Of a stretch of DNA of 64,000 bases, positions 24,901 through 36,329 are shown piece by piece. This stretch comes from Gnetum montanum. Taxonomy: Eukaryota > Streptophyta > Gnetopsida > Gnetales > Gnetaceae. The stretch is taken from contig MNCI01008645.1 of assembly GCA_015680685.1 (NCBI GenBank), forward strand, positions 1-64,000, read 5' to 3'. Numbering within the stretch: position 1 is the first letter of the stretch; every line of letters starts with the position of its first letter. A model generated the notes under the pieces. The model did not search any database. It worked only from the letters and a program-made list of their open reading frames with translations, and was not told where the DNA came from. Position numbers and translations under genes: made by a program.

Positions 24901-25128
24901 GTTAAGTGTTGCACATTCTAGAGGTAGGACTATGTTGTCTTGCATGTCTCTTCACCTCATTTGATTGTCTTCATGGAAGATGAAAGTGAAGTTTGGATAG
25001 TAAGGATAAGTGTGAGCATAAGTGATTTTTGTCTGCATTGGCATCCCCCATTCCTCTTCATTAATGATTCTATCATTGCTTTTTCTTTTCTCCTTGGTAG
25101 GTGATGGTTGATCTTTGGTTGAAGCCAT
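21950..25128 (-). pseudogene. Athila-like gag-protease, copy B (broken)
   Basis: Second minus-strand gag-protease, homologous to copy A from about 21,957 to the start at 25,128 (M-A-S-T-K-D-Q). The capsid core is readable at 24,042-24,236 (EEAIHIPTRHVRNS, LQAFHDAYALQN, matching element B's EAVHIPSRHIKDS and AFHDACTLQN). The protease lies at about 22,220-22,560. No RT follows; the spacer and accessory ORF of A' lie downstream, the same order as in element B. Stops and frameshifts are numerous. Confidence 0.78.
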
Positions 25129-25245
25129 ATTATAGTTTTTAGAATTTATGTGTTAAGTGTGCTTTTCTTATGGGTGTAAGGTTTGACTTTTTATTTCAGA
25201 TAGAATGAACTTTGAGAAATCAATTACTTAGCATACATTGACTTA

Positions 25246-25263
25246 TCCCTAGCAACAATGCCA
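25246..25263 (-). promoter_or_regulatory. Primer binding site, tRNA-Asp type (LTR2)
   Basis: The minus strand reads TGGCATTGTTGCTAGGGA, beginning two bases after the LTR2 end. Decayed match to the tRNA-Asp complement. Confidence 0.7.
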
Positions 25264-25264
25264 A

Positions 25265-26190
25265 TGATGAGTGGTGGAGTAATCTAACACCCAACCATAC
25301 AAGATATGAGTGTTCACACATAGCCTAGTTGAATTTCATAGATAAAGCAATGTGATTATGCTAGTAATTGGTTAGAGTTCGCAATCATTGTCTTCCCACG
25401 TGAGTTAGTAAAGTTGATGCTTATGGTTTAACTCACTGTGAAGTGTATAATAATTGATGTTTTGTAGGCGATGTTTCTCCTATTATAGATAAAGTAAAGA
25501 AAATGGTTTCTAACTCTATGTAACAATAAATGAATCTAATCTAGCCTAGTGCGATGAACATTTGTTCCTAATTCTTTGCACACATCTTGGACTCATGAAA
25601 TTATTATTGGGATTACCAAGTATTCTGCTACTAGGTGAACCAAGTGAGAATACTGCTGGGTTACGAAACGATCACACTTAATGCTTGGAACTAGTCATAT
25701 CCATTTTGCTTAATAGTAGTAAGCTTAAAGTTCATGTAAATGTAAATAGTAACTATGAAAGTAGTAATCAATAAGGTAAGTCAAAATAGTAAACATTATT
25801 CTAAGGAACCAATAAGCAATCTAAGTGATGTTGCAATGTTGTAAAGTAATTTTGATCTTTATTTCTAGTCATGAAATGTATCCAAGTACATTCCACTTGG
25901 ATAAAGACTTCGATCAATCACTTAACATCACACTGTGATGTACATTGCTAAGTGTTAAGTGCTAAAATCAAGAAAACAAATTGTCAAAATTTTGCTAAGT
26001 TGGAATGAAACTATTCTTGGACTATGCACCTAAGTGTTATATTTATAGGCTTGCATACATTTGCGATATTGGATATGCGACAGTGTAGCTTGTGTCCTGA
26101 TATTGGGGATCAGATGTCACAGCTTCGATATTAGATGCTTGATATCATAGCCAACTAAAAATTGATTTATCAATCACGATATGTGTTCAT
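25265..26190 (-). repeat. LTR2, about 925 bp (5' LTR of element A')
   Basis: Starts TGATGAGTGG on the plus strand and aligns along its length with LTR1, including the GATATTGG/GATATTAG U3 block at 26,065-26,150 and ATTTATAGG (TATA box on the minus strand) at about 26,040. The outer end is uncertain to about 10 bases. Confidence 0.72.
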
Positions 26191-29010
26191 TCAAATTTTG
26201 GGTTACATAACTAGTAATTGAAACTTTACTTTGCAATTAAATAAGCATGTAGTGCAATCATTTGTAAGTGGACTCTAGATTTTGATGTCAATTCTAAAGA
26301 AGATTTTAAAGTTCCATGTTTTGTTGAGCTATATAATATTCCATGAATTTTTTAAAAGGTCGAGGAAGAAATTGATGGTATTCTTGGTTCCATTAAGCAT
26401 ATGGAACTTATGTTTACAACATTTGGTTTTCGTAGATATTTGTTTGTTGAAAGTGATTTTATTAATTGTAAAAAGGAATTTGTATTACAAACATTGTATT
26501 CACTTTTTTGATTTAATAAGAATTAACATTGTGTAATTTCAACATTGTCCCATATAGGCTCAAGCATCAAACTCTCAAAATATAGCATTAAAAGACACAT
26601 TCCCAACTCTCAAAGATCTCCAAAGACCATTTGGGTTCATAATCCAACTTATGGACTCTATTCTTGGTGACTATAGAAAACATTTAAAATCAAAATCTTT
26701 GTAACTGTTGTGGATGACACAGATCAAAATTTTTCTAAGTGGTGGGGCTAACATGTATTAAAATTGTTTTAAGTATAGAAGTTGACATGGATTTCACATC
26801 CTGTGGGACCCTAAATGATACATACTAGTCTCCATTAATACCACAGGGTATAAATTTGGTAATTTAATCCAAGGACCCTCAAGGTTGAAATTTTTTTAAG
26901 TGTTGGAGGCAATGATATGTCAAATTGGGTTTCCTTCAACACTACACCATAAAATGCCCCAAAACTAGCCTTACAAGGCATGTTTTTATCCTTCAAAGAT
27001 CCTAAGGGACCATTTGAGATCCTATTCCAACTTTTCTACATCAATTATAGCAACATTGAAAATATCTTGGAAATTGCTGATACTAATGTTGCATTAGCAT
27101 CAATGTTAGTGTCAATGTTGATATCACCATTTTTAGGGTTCCTAAATCTTGCCAAACCTACATTCTAACATGAAAAATGACCTCATGGGACCAAAAAACT
27201 CAGCAACAACAATTTTAATGCTCTAGGACTTAGAAAAAGGTACTTTTTGGCAGTTTTCTTAGAATCCTAGAGATTGACATTTTTTTCTAAGTATGAAACA
27301 TTGACAAGTTTGAGGTTCATTCTGGCATGTTCATAATCGCTCCTTGTAATCTCATAGCTCTTCACACCCTTGGCATGTAGCATTACAAGTTCCTTGGTAC
27401 CTGTGGAAGGTCACTACACCTCTTTCAAATGTAATTTTGACTCTCCAAAAGTTATAATTTTTGGCCTAAAAAATCCCTTGGCTGCTAAGGTATGGTCTAA
27501 TTTGAAATCCAACTTGTGCCATTTTCATTGCTAAGTGGGATGTACCATCCATTATATGTGGAATTTATGAGAAGAATAGATATTATAGTTTGTCAAATAA
27601 TTTTTCCTATTTGTTACATAGAGTTTGCATTACCTGATTCTATTATATTTTTGCAATCGGTTCAAGCACGGGATGAATTCCACAAATGTCACTAATCTTG
27701 TGCAAAGTACATAGATAGTTCACTATTAACAATGTGGGTGTTGTGACAATTAAATTGCTAACCTTGATGATATGATTACAATATATTTAAGTTTGGATGC
27801 AACAACAAGAACAAATAAAAATATTTATTAATATTGTATGTGACATGATGATAATAATGCATAGTTGACTTGATTGCATAGGTTTGATTCTAGGGTACAG
27901 TGACACGTGTCACTCAAGGACAAGCAGTTAAAATGTCTATTTGGATAACATGCTGAGATTGATAAAGGGCATGTTAGTCTATGTACCAAATATCTATATG
28001 GAACTAAAAAAAGTTAGTTACCTAACATCTTAATACAATATTTTTTTCATCATATATTACTTGCCATTAGTATGAAAAAGATTGCTAAACAAAGCCTCTA
28101 ACATTCCTTAGTAAGTTTAAAGACTCCAATTGCAATTTTATAGTTAGAGATGTTACATGAATAACAAGTGTACCATAGTCTACATACTTGATTTTATTAT
28201 TAAATATTTTTTAATTTTTCATTTTTAACTTCTAGATGTGAATGTTTTTCCTAAGTATATCTCTTTTATTTTCCAACCATGATCCATGTTTCCTAAGATG
28301 AAGTTCTTCAATATTGATTATGTAATTTTTGATTAGTCTTTAGGTGATTCTTTCCCTCATGCAAATTGCTATATATAAATATTCTATCATCATAAAGCAT
28401 ATTTGAAAGGTTTTGAGTTTTATTAGTGATTTTTGAACTTTAATAATTTTACCATTTTTACTTTAATACTTGATAAGTTATTTCCGTAGTATCTTTCCAT
28501 TAATAATGAATTGTGAGCTATTAATTATTCATGTCTTTGCAATATTTGATGTAAGCTTGGCATTACCTCTTTTTCATTTTCTTGCATGTATAATGTATGA
28601 ATTACTTGGTATGAGTGCTAAATTCTCTATCAATTAATCCATTTTTAAAATCTATTTTATAAATCTTTCACATAGTCTATTTAGGATTCTAATAATGCTC
28701 TTCTTGATTTTTCATAGATCAATAGTCATTTTGCATTTCCATTATGTTCCAAGCTTACTTGGTAGTTCTAATACTACTATTTGATCAAGATTTAATTATC
28801 TATGGAATATCAACCATAAAGTACAGAGAGTGTTGAACCCAAAAAATAAAATGTATTATAAAGAAAAAATTAAGAACATAGCTATAGAGGTGCATTAAAG
28901 AAAGGGGAAACTTTAGCATAACATAAAAGAAAAGGTCTAATGGTTTTGGGAATGTTTTTAAAATTTTTTTATCCTTACAACCAATCCTAAGAAACCTTCC
29001 ATCTTGATAA
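26191..29010. other. AT-rich unassigned stretch
   Basis: I find no gene or repeat I can name. At 26,278-26,510 (plus) a frame with one or two stops reads like coding sequence (EEEIDGILGSIKHMEL, FGFRRYLFVESDF), but I do not recognise it. The rest has poly-A/T words and no long frame. Confidence 0.5.
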
Positions 29011-29993
29011 AAAAAAGTCATACCTTACCCACATGTCTTCAAACAAATAATCAAAGAATGTGAACAAGGACCTGATATTGTACAAGCAAAGTGGACATCA
29101 TTAAAACATACCGAAGATCAAGGTTGTGACTAAGGAATGATGCATTCATCTTGAAAGAGAAAGTGAAGAAATACATCTCTGGGAAGTAGCCGATGTCTTG
29201 GTAGATTTGAGAGAAAATTTAGAAATATGTCTTCAGAAATAGAAAGATGTCTTCCCCTAACCAAAGACATCTTTCATGAGGTAAAGATGTCTTCTAGAGT
29301 AGAGACTTCAGAAAGACATCTTCCTAGATTTGAAGCCAAATTTAGAGAGATGTCTCAGGCATGAGAAAGACTTCTTCCATAACTATTAGTGATTGTTAGC
29401 TAGCTGTTGCATGAGATTTGAGAAGGATTTAGCAACATAGTAACTATAAGAAGACTTCATGTGCCTTGGCAAATGTGCAAGCATTGTTGTATTCATTTTA
29501 CAATAATTTGTAATCATTGAATTCTCTATTTCTCTTGACTATCTAATCATTTTGTCTTTGTAAAGTGTGTTCTACCTAACTGTGTAAGGATCAAAAAATT
29601 GAGTTGTAATCTTTCCTTGTAATTTTTGTTCTTGTTTTCCTATGAGGTTGATGTGCTTGAGCTTGTTGGGATTCTATAGGATTGAGTTGTTGGTGCTACA
29701 GTACAACACTCCAGTGCAGAGCTCAATATTATAAAGGATGTGGAAGCCTCGAAATAACATTTTCAAGCCTAATGAGACCTTGCAAGGTTGAGAGATTGGT
29801 GCTGTAGTATAATACTTTGGAGTGAGGCTTGATGGCTATATAGGGTGTGGACTCTTCAACCATAATTTGAGAGCAAAAAATTCTAGAGGCTATGATCTAC
29901 CCTTTTGAGTGTGAAGTACCCAAGTTAGGAAATCACATAAATTTGTGTGTGTGTGCTTTGTTTGTTTACATTTTAATTTTGGGAACTTATTCA
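29010..29993 (+). repeat. Copia-type LTR, plus orientation
   Basis: Aligns as an inverted copy to 31,910-32,333 plus 34,511-35,125. It contains a cluster of AAGATGTCTT/AAGACATCTT words at 29,190-29,375, and a U5-like part with GGTGCTACAGTACAACACTC and GGTGCTGTAGTATAATACTT near 29,690 and 29,800. The right end AACTTATTCA at 29,993 matches the inverted copy's end at 31,910. Confidence 0.65.
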
Positions 29994-30239
29994 TCCCCCC
30001 TTCTAAATTCAATGATCCACAAATAATTCTTGCACATTTTCCAATGCACATGAAGTCTTCTTATAATCAAGTACGAGAGAATCGGTTGCTCATGAAGTCG
30101 TACTTATAATGAAGTCGTACCTTGCTTGCTGATAAATTAAGAAGATTAGTGGAGTTTGAGAGAAGGTCCCCTAGCATGAAGTACCTCCTCATTCTTAGGT
30201 TCTCTTTCATTTGATCTTGTATGTGATGTCTCTATTTAT

Positions 30240-31680
30240 TCATGCCCCTCGTGATAGAACCCTTGATCACTCCTTGCATTATTTTTAGTACTCCATTTTT
30301 CTTCATTCTCACTTATAGGTATTTGCAAAATCTCCTTTCCAAAGCCTCTTTGACAAGACCAAGCATTAATCTTATTTTGATCATAATTAGGAGTTTGTAG
30401 AAAATCATAAATTTTACATATAAAAGTAGTGTTATCTTTATTATTAGAATTATCAAATCTTACTATGCTTGGGCTTGAGCATACATTTTCATGTGTTGTA
30501 ATCTCTAAATTCTTTGTTTGATTTTCATGAAATTCCTCATCTCGAATTTTGCTGCAATCCTTGTTACAAGAGGTTAGTAGTTGAATCTTAGCTTTTATGT
30601 CTGAGATCTCTTCTTTCATTTAAGCATGAATAGAATTTAACTTAGAAAGCAATAGTTTCTTTACCTTCCTAATCAAATAATGTAAGAGAAATTTTCTTCT
30701 TTAAATTCACTATACCTCTCATCACACTTACCATCTTGTTCAACCACATGTGATGAATCTTCATCAGTAAGCACCATGCATATGAGATGTGAATCTTTGT
30801 AAGAACTACATGCTTCTTCTTCACTTTTCTCACCATCATCCCAACTTGTATAAAAGTTGGTCTTTTTGGGTACTCATCATTGGATCTATTCCTTGGCTAT
30901 ACCTTACTATCACTTCGGTTGATAGGACATTCAAAGGCCATATCACCTCTTCCTCCACAAACCCAACATTCTATAGAAGAAAAATCTAGATTAGAAGAAT
31001 TTTAAAAGTTTCTATCTCTTTCTCTACCTTGGAAGAAATTTGTTCTTTGTTGTTACTAAGATGTCCCTTTGTTTCTTCCTCTAAGCAATCATTGTAGTCT
31101 CCTTGAGGAAAGAGCAGTCTCATCTTCCTTACCCTCATCATGCTCATTGACCTCCTTCTCCTTGGAGGCAGTCTTTAGAGAAATAGGTTTTTCTTGAATC
31201 GCTCCTTTTCTTATGAGATTCATTTCATAAGAGATAATAGCACTTTGAAGTTGCTCAAATCTTAGAGTTGAGATATCTCTAATTTCCTCCATGGTTGTGA
31301 CCTTTGTCTTGAACTTGGATTGTAGAGTTTTGACCATTTTGATGAGACATCACTTTCAGGCAAGTCTTCCCTTGTTCTTCTAATGGCTACAACAAGATTG
31401 TTAGCTCTAGAAAAATAATCCCTATTTTTCTCACCTTCTCACATTTTGAGTTTATCATATTCACTTTGCAAAACTAACAATTTTGATTGGTTAATAATAG
31501 AGGTTGCTTCATAAATAGCTTCTAAAGTTTGTTAAATTTCTTTGGCTATTTTACATCTTGCTACCCTATGAATTTAGATTTATTTAATGCACAATATAAA
31601 CAATTTTTTGCTTTTGAATCCAACATGAACTTATCCTTGTTCTCTTGAGATCATTTGTTGTGAGGCTTGATGATGCTGGT
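30240..31680 (-). pseudogene. gag: Ty1/copia gag with zinc knuckle (broken)
   Basis: Minus-strand copia-type Gag (UBN2-like). Read right to left: EYDKLKM, EGEKNRDYFSRA, AIRRTREDLPES near 31,360-31,480; then KTLQSKFKTKVTTMEEIRDIS and LQSAIISYEMNLIRKG at 31,089-31,337, the usual SLP-x-x-F...IEE and YE-N/R-L blocks. Next is a CCHC knuckle at about 30,925-30,971 reading CWVCGGRGDMAFEC, where the expected His is Asp. A coiled Lys/Glu region ends near 30,240. Protease, integrase and RT are missing to the left, where an inverted LTR begins. Stops and shifts show it is dead. Confidence 0.72.
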
Positions 31681-31909
31681 GGTGTTGTTGATGAGTGGAG
31701 CGTAGCCTTTTAAGATTGATTCCCAGACTTCAAACNTGATTCAAAGAACCCTTGTATTTTGAATTTTCAATAGGTGAAGTCAAATTCGTTGAACATGGAT
31801 GGCTTTGTGTAAGAAGTCCCCTCCCTTGTTCACTCTTGAAGTTGATGATGAAACAAAGAGTATCAGGCTTCAAAACCACTTGTGGATCATTGAACTTAGA
31901 AGGGGTGGA

Positions 31910-34900
31910 TGAATAAGTTACCTAAATCAAACCTTTATAAAATAAGGCACACACACAAATTTACATGGTTTCCCAAATTGGGTACTCTACACTCAAAGGA
32001 TAGATTGCTAACATACCTTTAGACTTTGTTGCTCTTAAAATGTGATTGAGGGGTCCACACCATGTACCGTCTTCAAGCCCCACTCCAGAGTGTTGTACCA
32101 TAGCACCAATCAATCAACCTCGGAAGGTTCCATCAGATTTAGAAATGTGGTTTTAAGGCTTCCACAACCTTTACAATTTTGAGCTTTACACCAAAGTTAT
32201 GTACCACAGTACCAATAACTCAATCCTGCAGGATGCCAACAATCTCAAGGAACTCAACCCCATAGGGTAACAAGAACAAGAATTACAAGGAATAATTGAA
32301 ACTCAATTTGTTGATCCTTGCATAGTTAGGTACATGATGAGCTAGGTAAAATTTGATGTTGGATACCTTTAATCTTTTATCTTTCCTTCATTGTAGAGAT
32401 TGTCACCTCATCTATAACTGACCCGCAAGTCATATCCCATGGAGGAATGATTTAAAGTTAAAAGAAATCATCAAGAAAATAAATAATTAGAATTGAATCC
32501 AAACAAATTCCATGCTTCTGACTGTCACTCATAAGTAAAAACATGCATCTTGATCCTAACTTCTAATCACAAGTTTAAGAATGAAAATTAATGATTAAAT
32601 CAAATTGAAGTCATATATAAAAGCATAGATTATGAGAATTACAAGGGAGACTTCACCTAATCTTGTGATTCTACCTTGTTGTTTTCACAATGCAACCACC
32701 TCGATAGTCTAATAATGGGCTCTAATGGTCTATAGTTGCCACAAAGCTCAACAAATTCTCACATAATAATTCTTCAAGGGGAATTGGACTTCAAATTGAC
32801 GTGGGTTTGCTTGGGTATCAATCATGGGTGCATACTTTTGGTGCTCATTAGATTCACCGTTGGGTTGTACACCTTTGGTGCCTATTGGGTTCATTGTTGG
32901 TGCCCAATGGGTTCACATCAATTCCACCTTTGGTGCCCAATAGGTACATACTTGGAGGTCCTTGGGTTTCACACCCCCAGGTTGCACAAATCAATACAAA
33001 GTTGAAGTCTTATTTATACTTCAACAAGGTTTAAAAATAATTATTTTCATAATGGATTGATAAGACACCAATCTGCAATAGTAGAGGTAGATGCTAAGTG
33101 AGGAATTCTTTCTTTTTAAATTAGTATGCAAGCGATAGAAGAGGCATATATGATGCTCCATGTGCTCACCATTATCATTATGGATATCTTTGAACAAATT
33201 CTTGTTGCCTGTAGATATGTCATGTATGAGATAAACCTGGTTCAACAACAACGATGATCTTGCTATCTGTCCAAACAAGAGAATCAAAGAACTTAGCCTA
33301 AACATCCATGTTAGTGTCGTTGGTGAGACCATTGTTGCCATCAGTCTTGGTAACAAATGTGCTATTAGAAAAACCCACAGTAGGTGCAGGGGCTGAAGAA
33401 TGATGCCATACTATGCTGGTTGAAAGATTGCAGAATGTATTTAGAGTGGATCAATTGACTTGTCTGATGTCCTGCACTACCCATAAATAGAGTTGAAACC
33501 TTCTTCCATTGTGAGGTAGCACTCGTTCATTACAACTACTGCTGGCATAGATGATGTCCATGATAATAATGACTAGAGTGCATGTCTACTACATTTGCTA
33601 TATCTTCCCCCATGTTTACTGCCACATAGGCTATTGTTGCCATGTTCATTACTGCTTGTTATCTTGGAGGAGAATCTTGTACATCATGTACTCAGTGGTT
33701 TTGGTGATAATGTTGGCATCTTGGTATTGCACTAACTTTTGAATTTTGTATTGGTAAAACTGTCACTGTTGGTGCATGAATGCATGGACCAAAAGGCAAG
33801 GCCAGCCAGATCTAGTATTCTAGTGAGAACAGTGCTGTTTATTCTCTCATCATTATCCATTTGCACAAATAGTTGCTCCATGCAATGATAGCGGTGATGG
33901 AAATGATAGTAATGAGGTAGGTGGGCAAGTTCAATATTTGCATGTTCATGCAAAAATCTTTGTGGAAGGTGAGTAACATGGCTAGCTAGGGCTCCAACGT
34001 TGCATGCTGCTATGTCAATTTGCAAGATGCCTACACCACTGGCTGCAATGTCTCTTGTTTCTACACCATCACGCTCATCCATTCTTCTTCTATTCCTAAT
34101 TCTAGCCCCCAAACATCAGCTTTGTAAATTCAATAATAATCTAGGGTTTTTTATTACTATTTCAAAGTACCATAGCTTTGTTTGTTCCCAAGGTGATCTA
34201 GAGTTTTCACGATAGCTATTCAATGAAATGCACATAGAGAATTTCAAGCTCAAGCCTAGCACCATCATTTATGGTTCCTAATTATAATACTTAATATATA
34301 TATTAATTATATGAGTATAAATAATATATAATGTCTTTATGTAATATCTCATATTAATTAAACTAAAATAAAACAAACCAATAAACTAATATTTACCACT
34401 ATTAAAATAAACCTTAATTAAACACTAATGTAATAATCAATTGAAATACATGCATTTTACAAGAATATTTATTTAAAAATTGAACAAAGTTTTGGGGTTT
34501 AATAATACAACACACTTTACAAATAAAAAATGATTAGAAAATGAGAAGCAATAGAGAATTCAATGATTACAAATGATTATATGATGAATACAACAATGCT
34601 TACATAGTTCCCAATGCACATGAAGTCTTCTTATAGTTATAGTGTTTCTAAATCCTTCTTGAAACTTGTGCAACAACTAGCTAATGGTTACTAAAAATTG
34701 TGGGAGATGCTTTTCTCATGCCTAAGACATTTCTCTAAATTTACCTTCAAATTTGAAAAGACGTCTTTGTTTCCTGAAAGACGTCTTTCTGAAGTCTTCA
34801 TCCTGGAAGACATATTTGCTCAATGGAAGACATCTTTTTATATCTGTTCTGCATTTTGTAAAGACATCTTTGTCTCATGAAAGATGTCTTTGGCTGGGGA

Positions 34901-35125
34901 AAGACATCTTTCTAAATTTTCTCTAAGTTCAGCCCAAGTTTGCCAAGACATCTACTACTTCCCAAAGATGTCTTTCTTCATCTTCCTTTGCATGATGAAT
35001 GCATTGTTTCTTGTCTGCAACCTTGATCTTTTGTATACTTTAATGATGTCCACTTTTCTTGTACAATATTAGGTCCTTGTCCATGTTCTTTGGATGTTTG
35101 TTTGAGGATATGTGGGTGACCTCCT
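31910..35125 (-). repeat. Copia-type LTR, minus orientation, split by an insert
   Basis: Two pieces, 31,910-32,333 (U5 side) and 34,511-35,125 (U3 side), together match the inverted LTR at 29,010-29,993. They are separated by 2.2 kb of unrelated DNA. The U3 side carries the same AAGACGTCTTT/AAGATGTCTTT word cluster (34,755-34,985). This LTR precedes the copia gag, so it would be the 5' LTR. Confidence 0.65.
32334..34510. other. Insert of unknown nature inside the copia LTR
   Basis: The LTR alignment stops at TAGTTAGGTA (32,333) and resumes at CACACTTTAC (34,511). The insert has direct GGTGCCCAATGGGTTCA-like short repeats at 32,870-32,945. Its open frames (33,021-33,356 and 33,732-34,112, minus) match nothing I recognise. 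No terminal repeats or target duplication were obvious. AT-rich at 34,260-34,500. Confidence 0.5.
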
Positions 35126-35255
35126 CCTTTGAGCTCTAGGATAGTTCGTTCCTTATCCTCTTTATCTCATCATGGTTTCTCATGTATGTAGTCCTACAAA
35201 CACAACCATACAACCATACACATAACTTTTGTCTCCATTTTACTTAATGTTTTGA

Positions 35256-36122
35256 TCACACCAAAACACTCCAAAAGGTCCACACCTATGCCCAATCATA
35301 CGAATTGCTAGAGTTCACAAAGTGATTCGATCAAATTTTGTATACTTTAGCTTTCTACGTACACTAAGTCTAGGTAGTGAATCTAATGGATGTGATCATT
35401 GTCTTCTCACTTTCACTTGTTAAGTGTAAAGGTATGGTTAAGTATAACTAAGTCATATGATTTTTATCAATTTTGAGGTTTTTCATTTAACTTGCCTAAA
35501 TTTAAAAAATAGAGTAATTAAATGTTCAATTAATCTAATAACTAACTAATACTTAGCTAACCCTAACATAAGCATCTATTTCCACTTTCTGTACACATCA
35601 TGGACACGTTGCAACACTATTGGGTTACCAAGTAGTAAGTGCTACTGGGATTACCAAGCATGAACACATGCTCAAAGTCGTCATACTTATGTGCACTGAT
35701 TAATTAAATGCATTAAAGTAAATTGCATGAATAATAAATGCATGAAGTAAACATTAAACTAAGTCCAAGTGCTACAAGGTTTATTAAGAAAGCTTGTCTA
35801 TATTGCTAGTCATACCAAAGTGCTTAGGTACATTAGTGCTCAAATAAAGATTTGTACACTTATCATCTCCTACTGTAGGTACTTAAAAAATATTCTAACT
35901 TTGGAAAGATAAAAATGCAAGAGTTTGGCTAATAATTAATGAATGGATGCCATAAATGTGACTATGCATGCATTTATAAAGGCAATAGAAGACACTACAT
36001 CAATGTGTATGTGGTAACATAGTAAACCATGCATCGACTTGACCACATCAATGAGATCTCGTTGACATAGCTCAAAGACAATAATTCATCATACGTCCAT
36101 GATTGAATATAAACTTGTCCTC
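35256..36122 (-). repeat. LTR3, 3' LTR of element D
   Basis: Aligns with LTR0-LTR2 at GGTCCACACCTATGCCCAAT and through the TTGGGTTACCAAG/GGGATTACCAAGCA blocks. The U3 block near 35,995-36,065 has CATCGACTTG, CACATCAATGAG and CGTTGACATAG words. The outer CTCAAGTGAACA motif at 36,121 matches the pre-LTR motif of element B. Ends are approximate. Confidence 0.62.
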
Positions 36123-36329
36123 AAGTGAACAAGAGAAGGAACAAGTTTCTTATGAAATTTTGGGAAGGTATGAGATTATTAACTAACTACTAACACACAA
36201 ATTGACACAAATAAACACTAGGTTCCCAATTGTATGGATCTTACAATGATTACAAAATTTGGTGTTCATGATAACAAAATTGAACACCATGACAAAAATT
36301 GATGACACAACTCCTCTGGTGGCTCTAAG

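Noticed and set aside
31866-31878. TGGTTTTGAAGCC as a tRNA-Met primer site for the copia element
   Set aside because: Only 9 of 13 positions fit TGGTATCAGAGCC and it lies about 30 bases from the LTR end; too weak to list.
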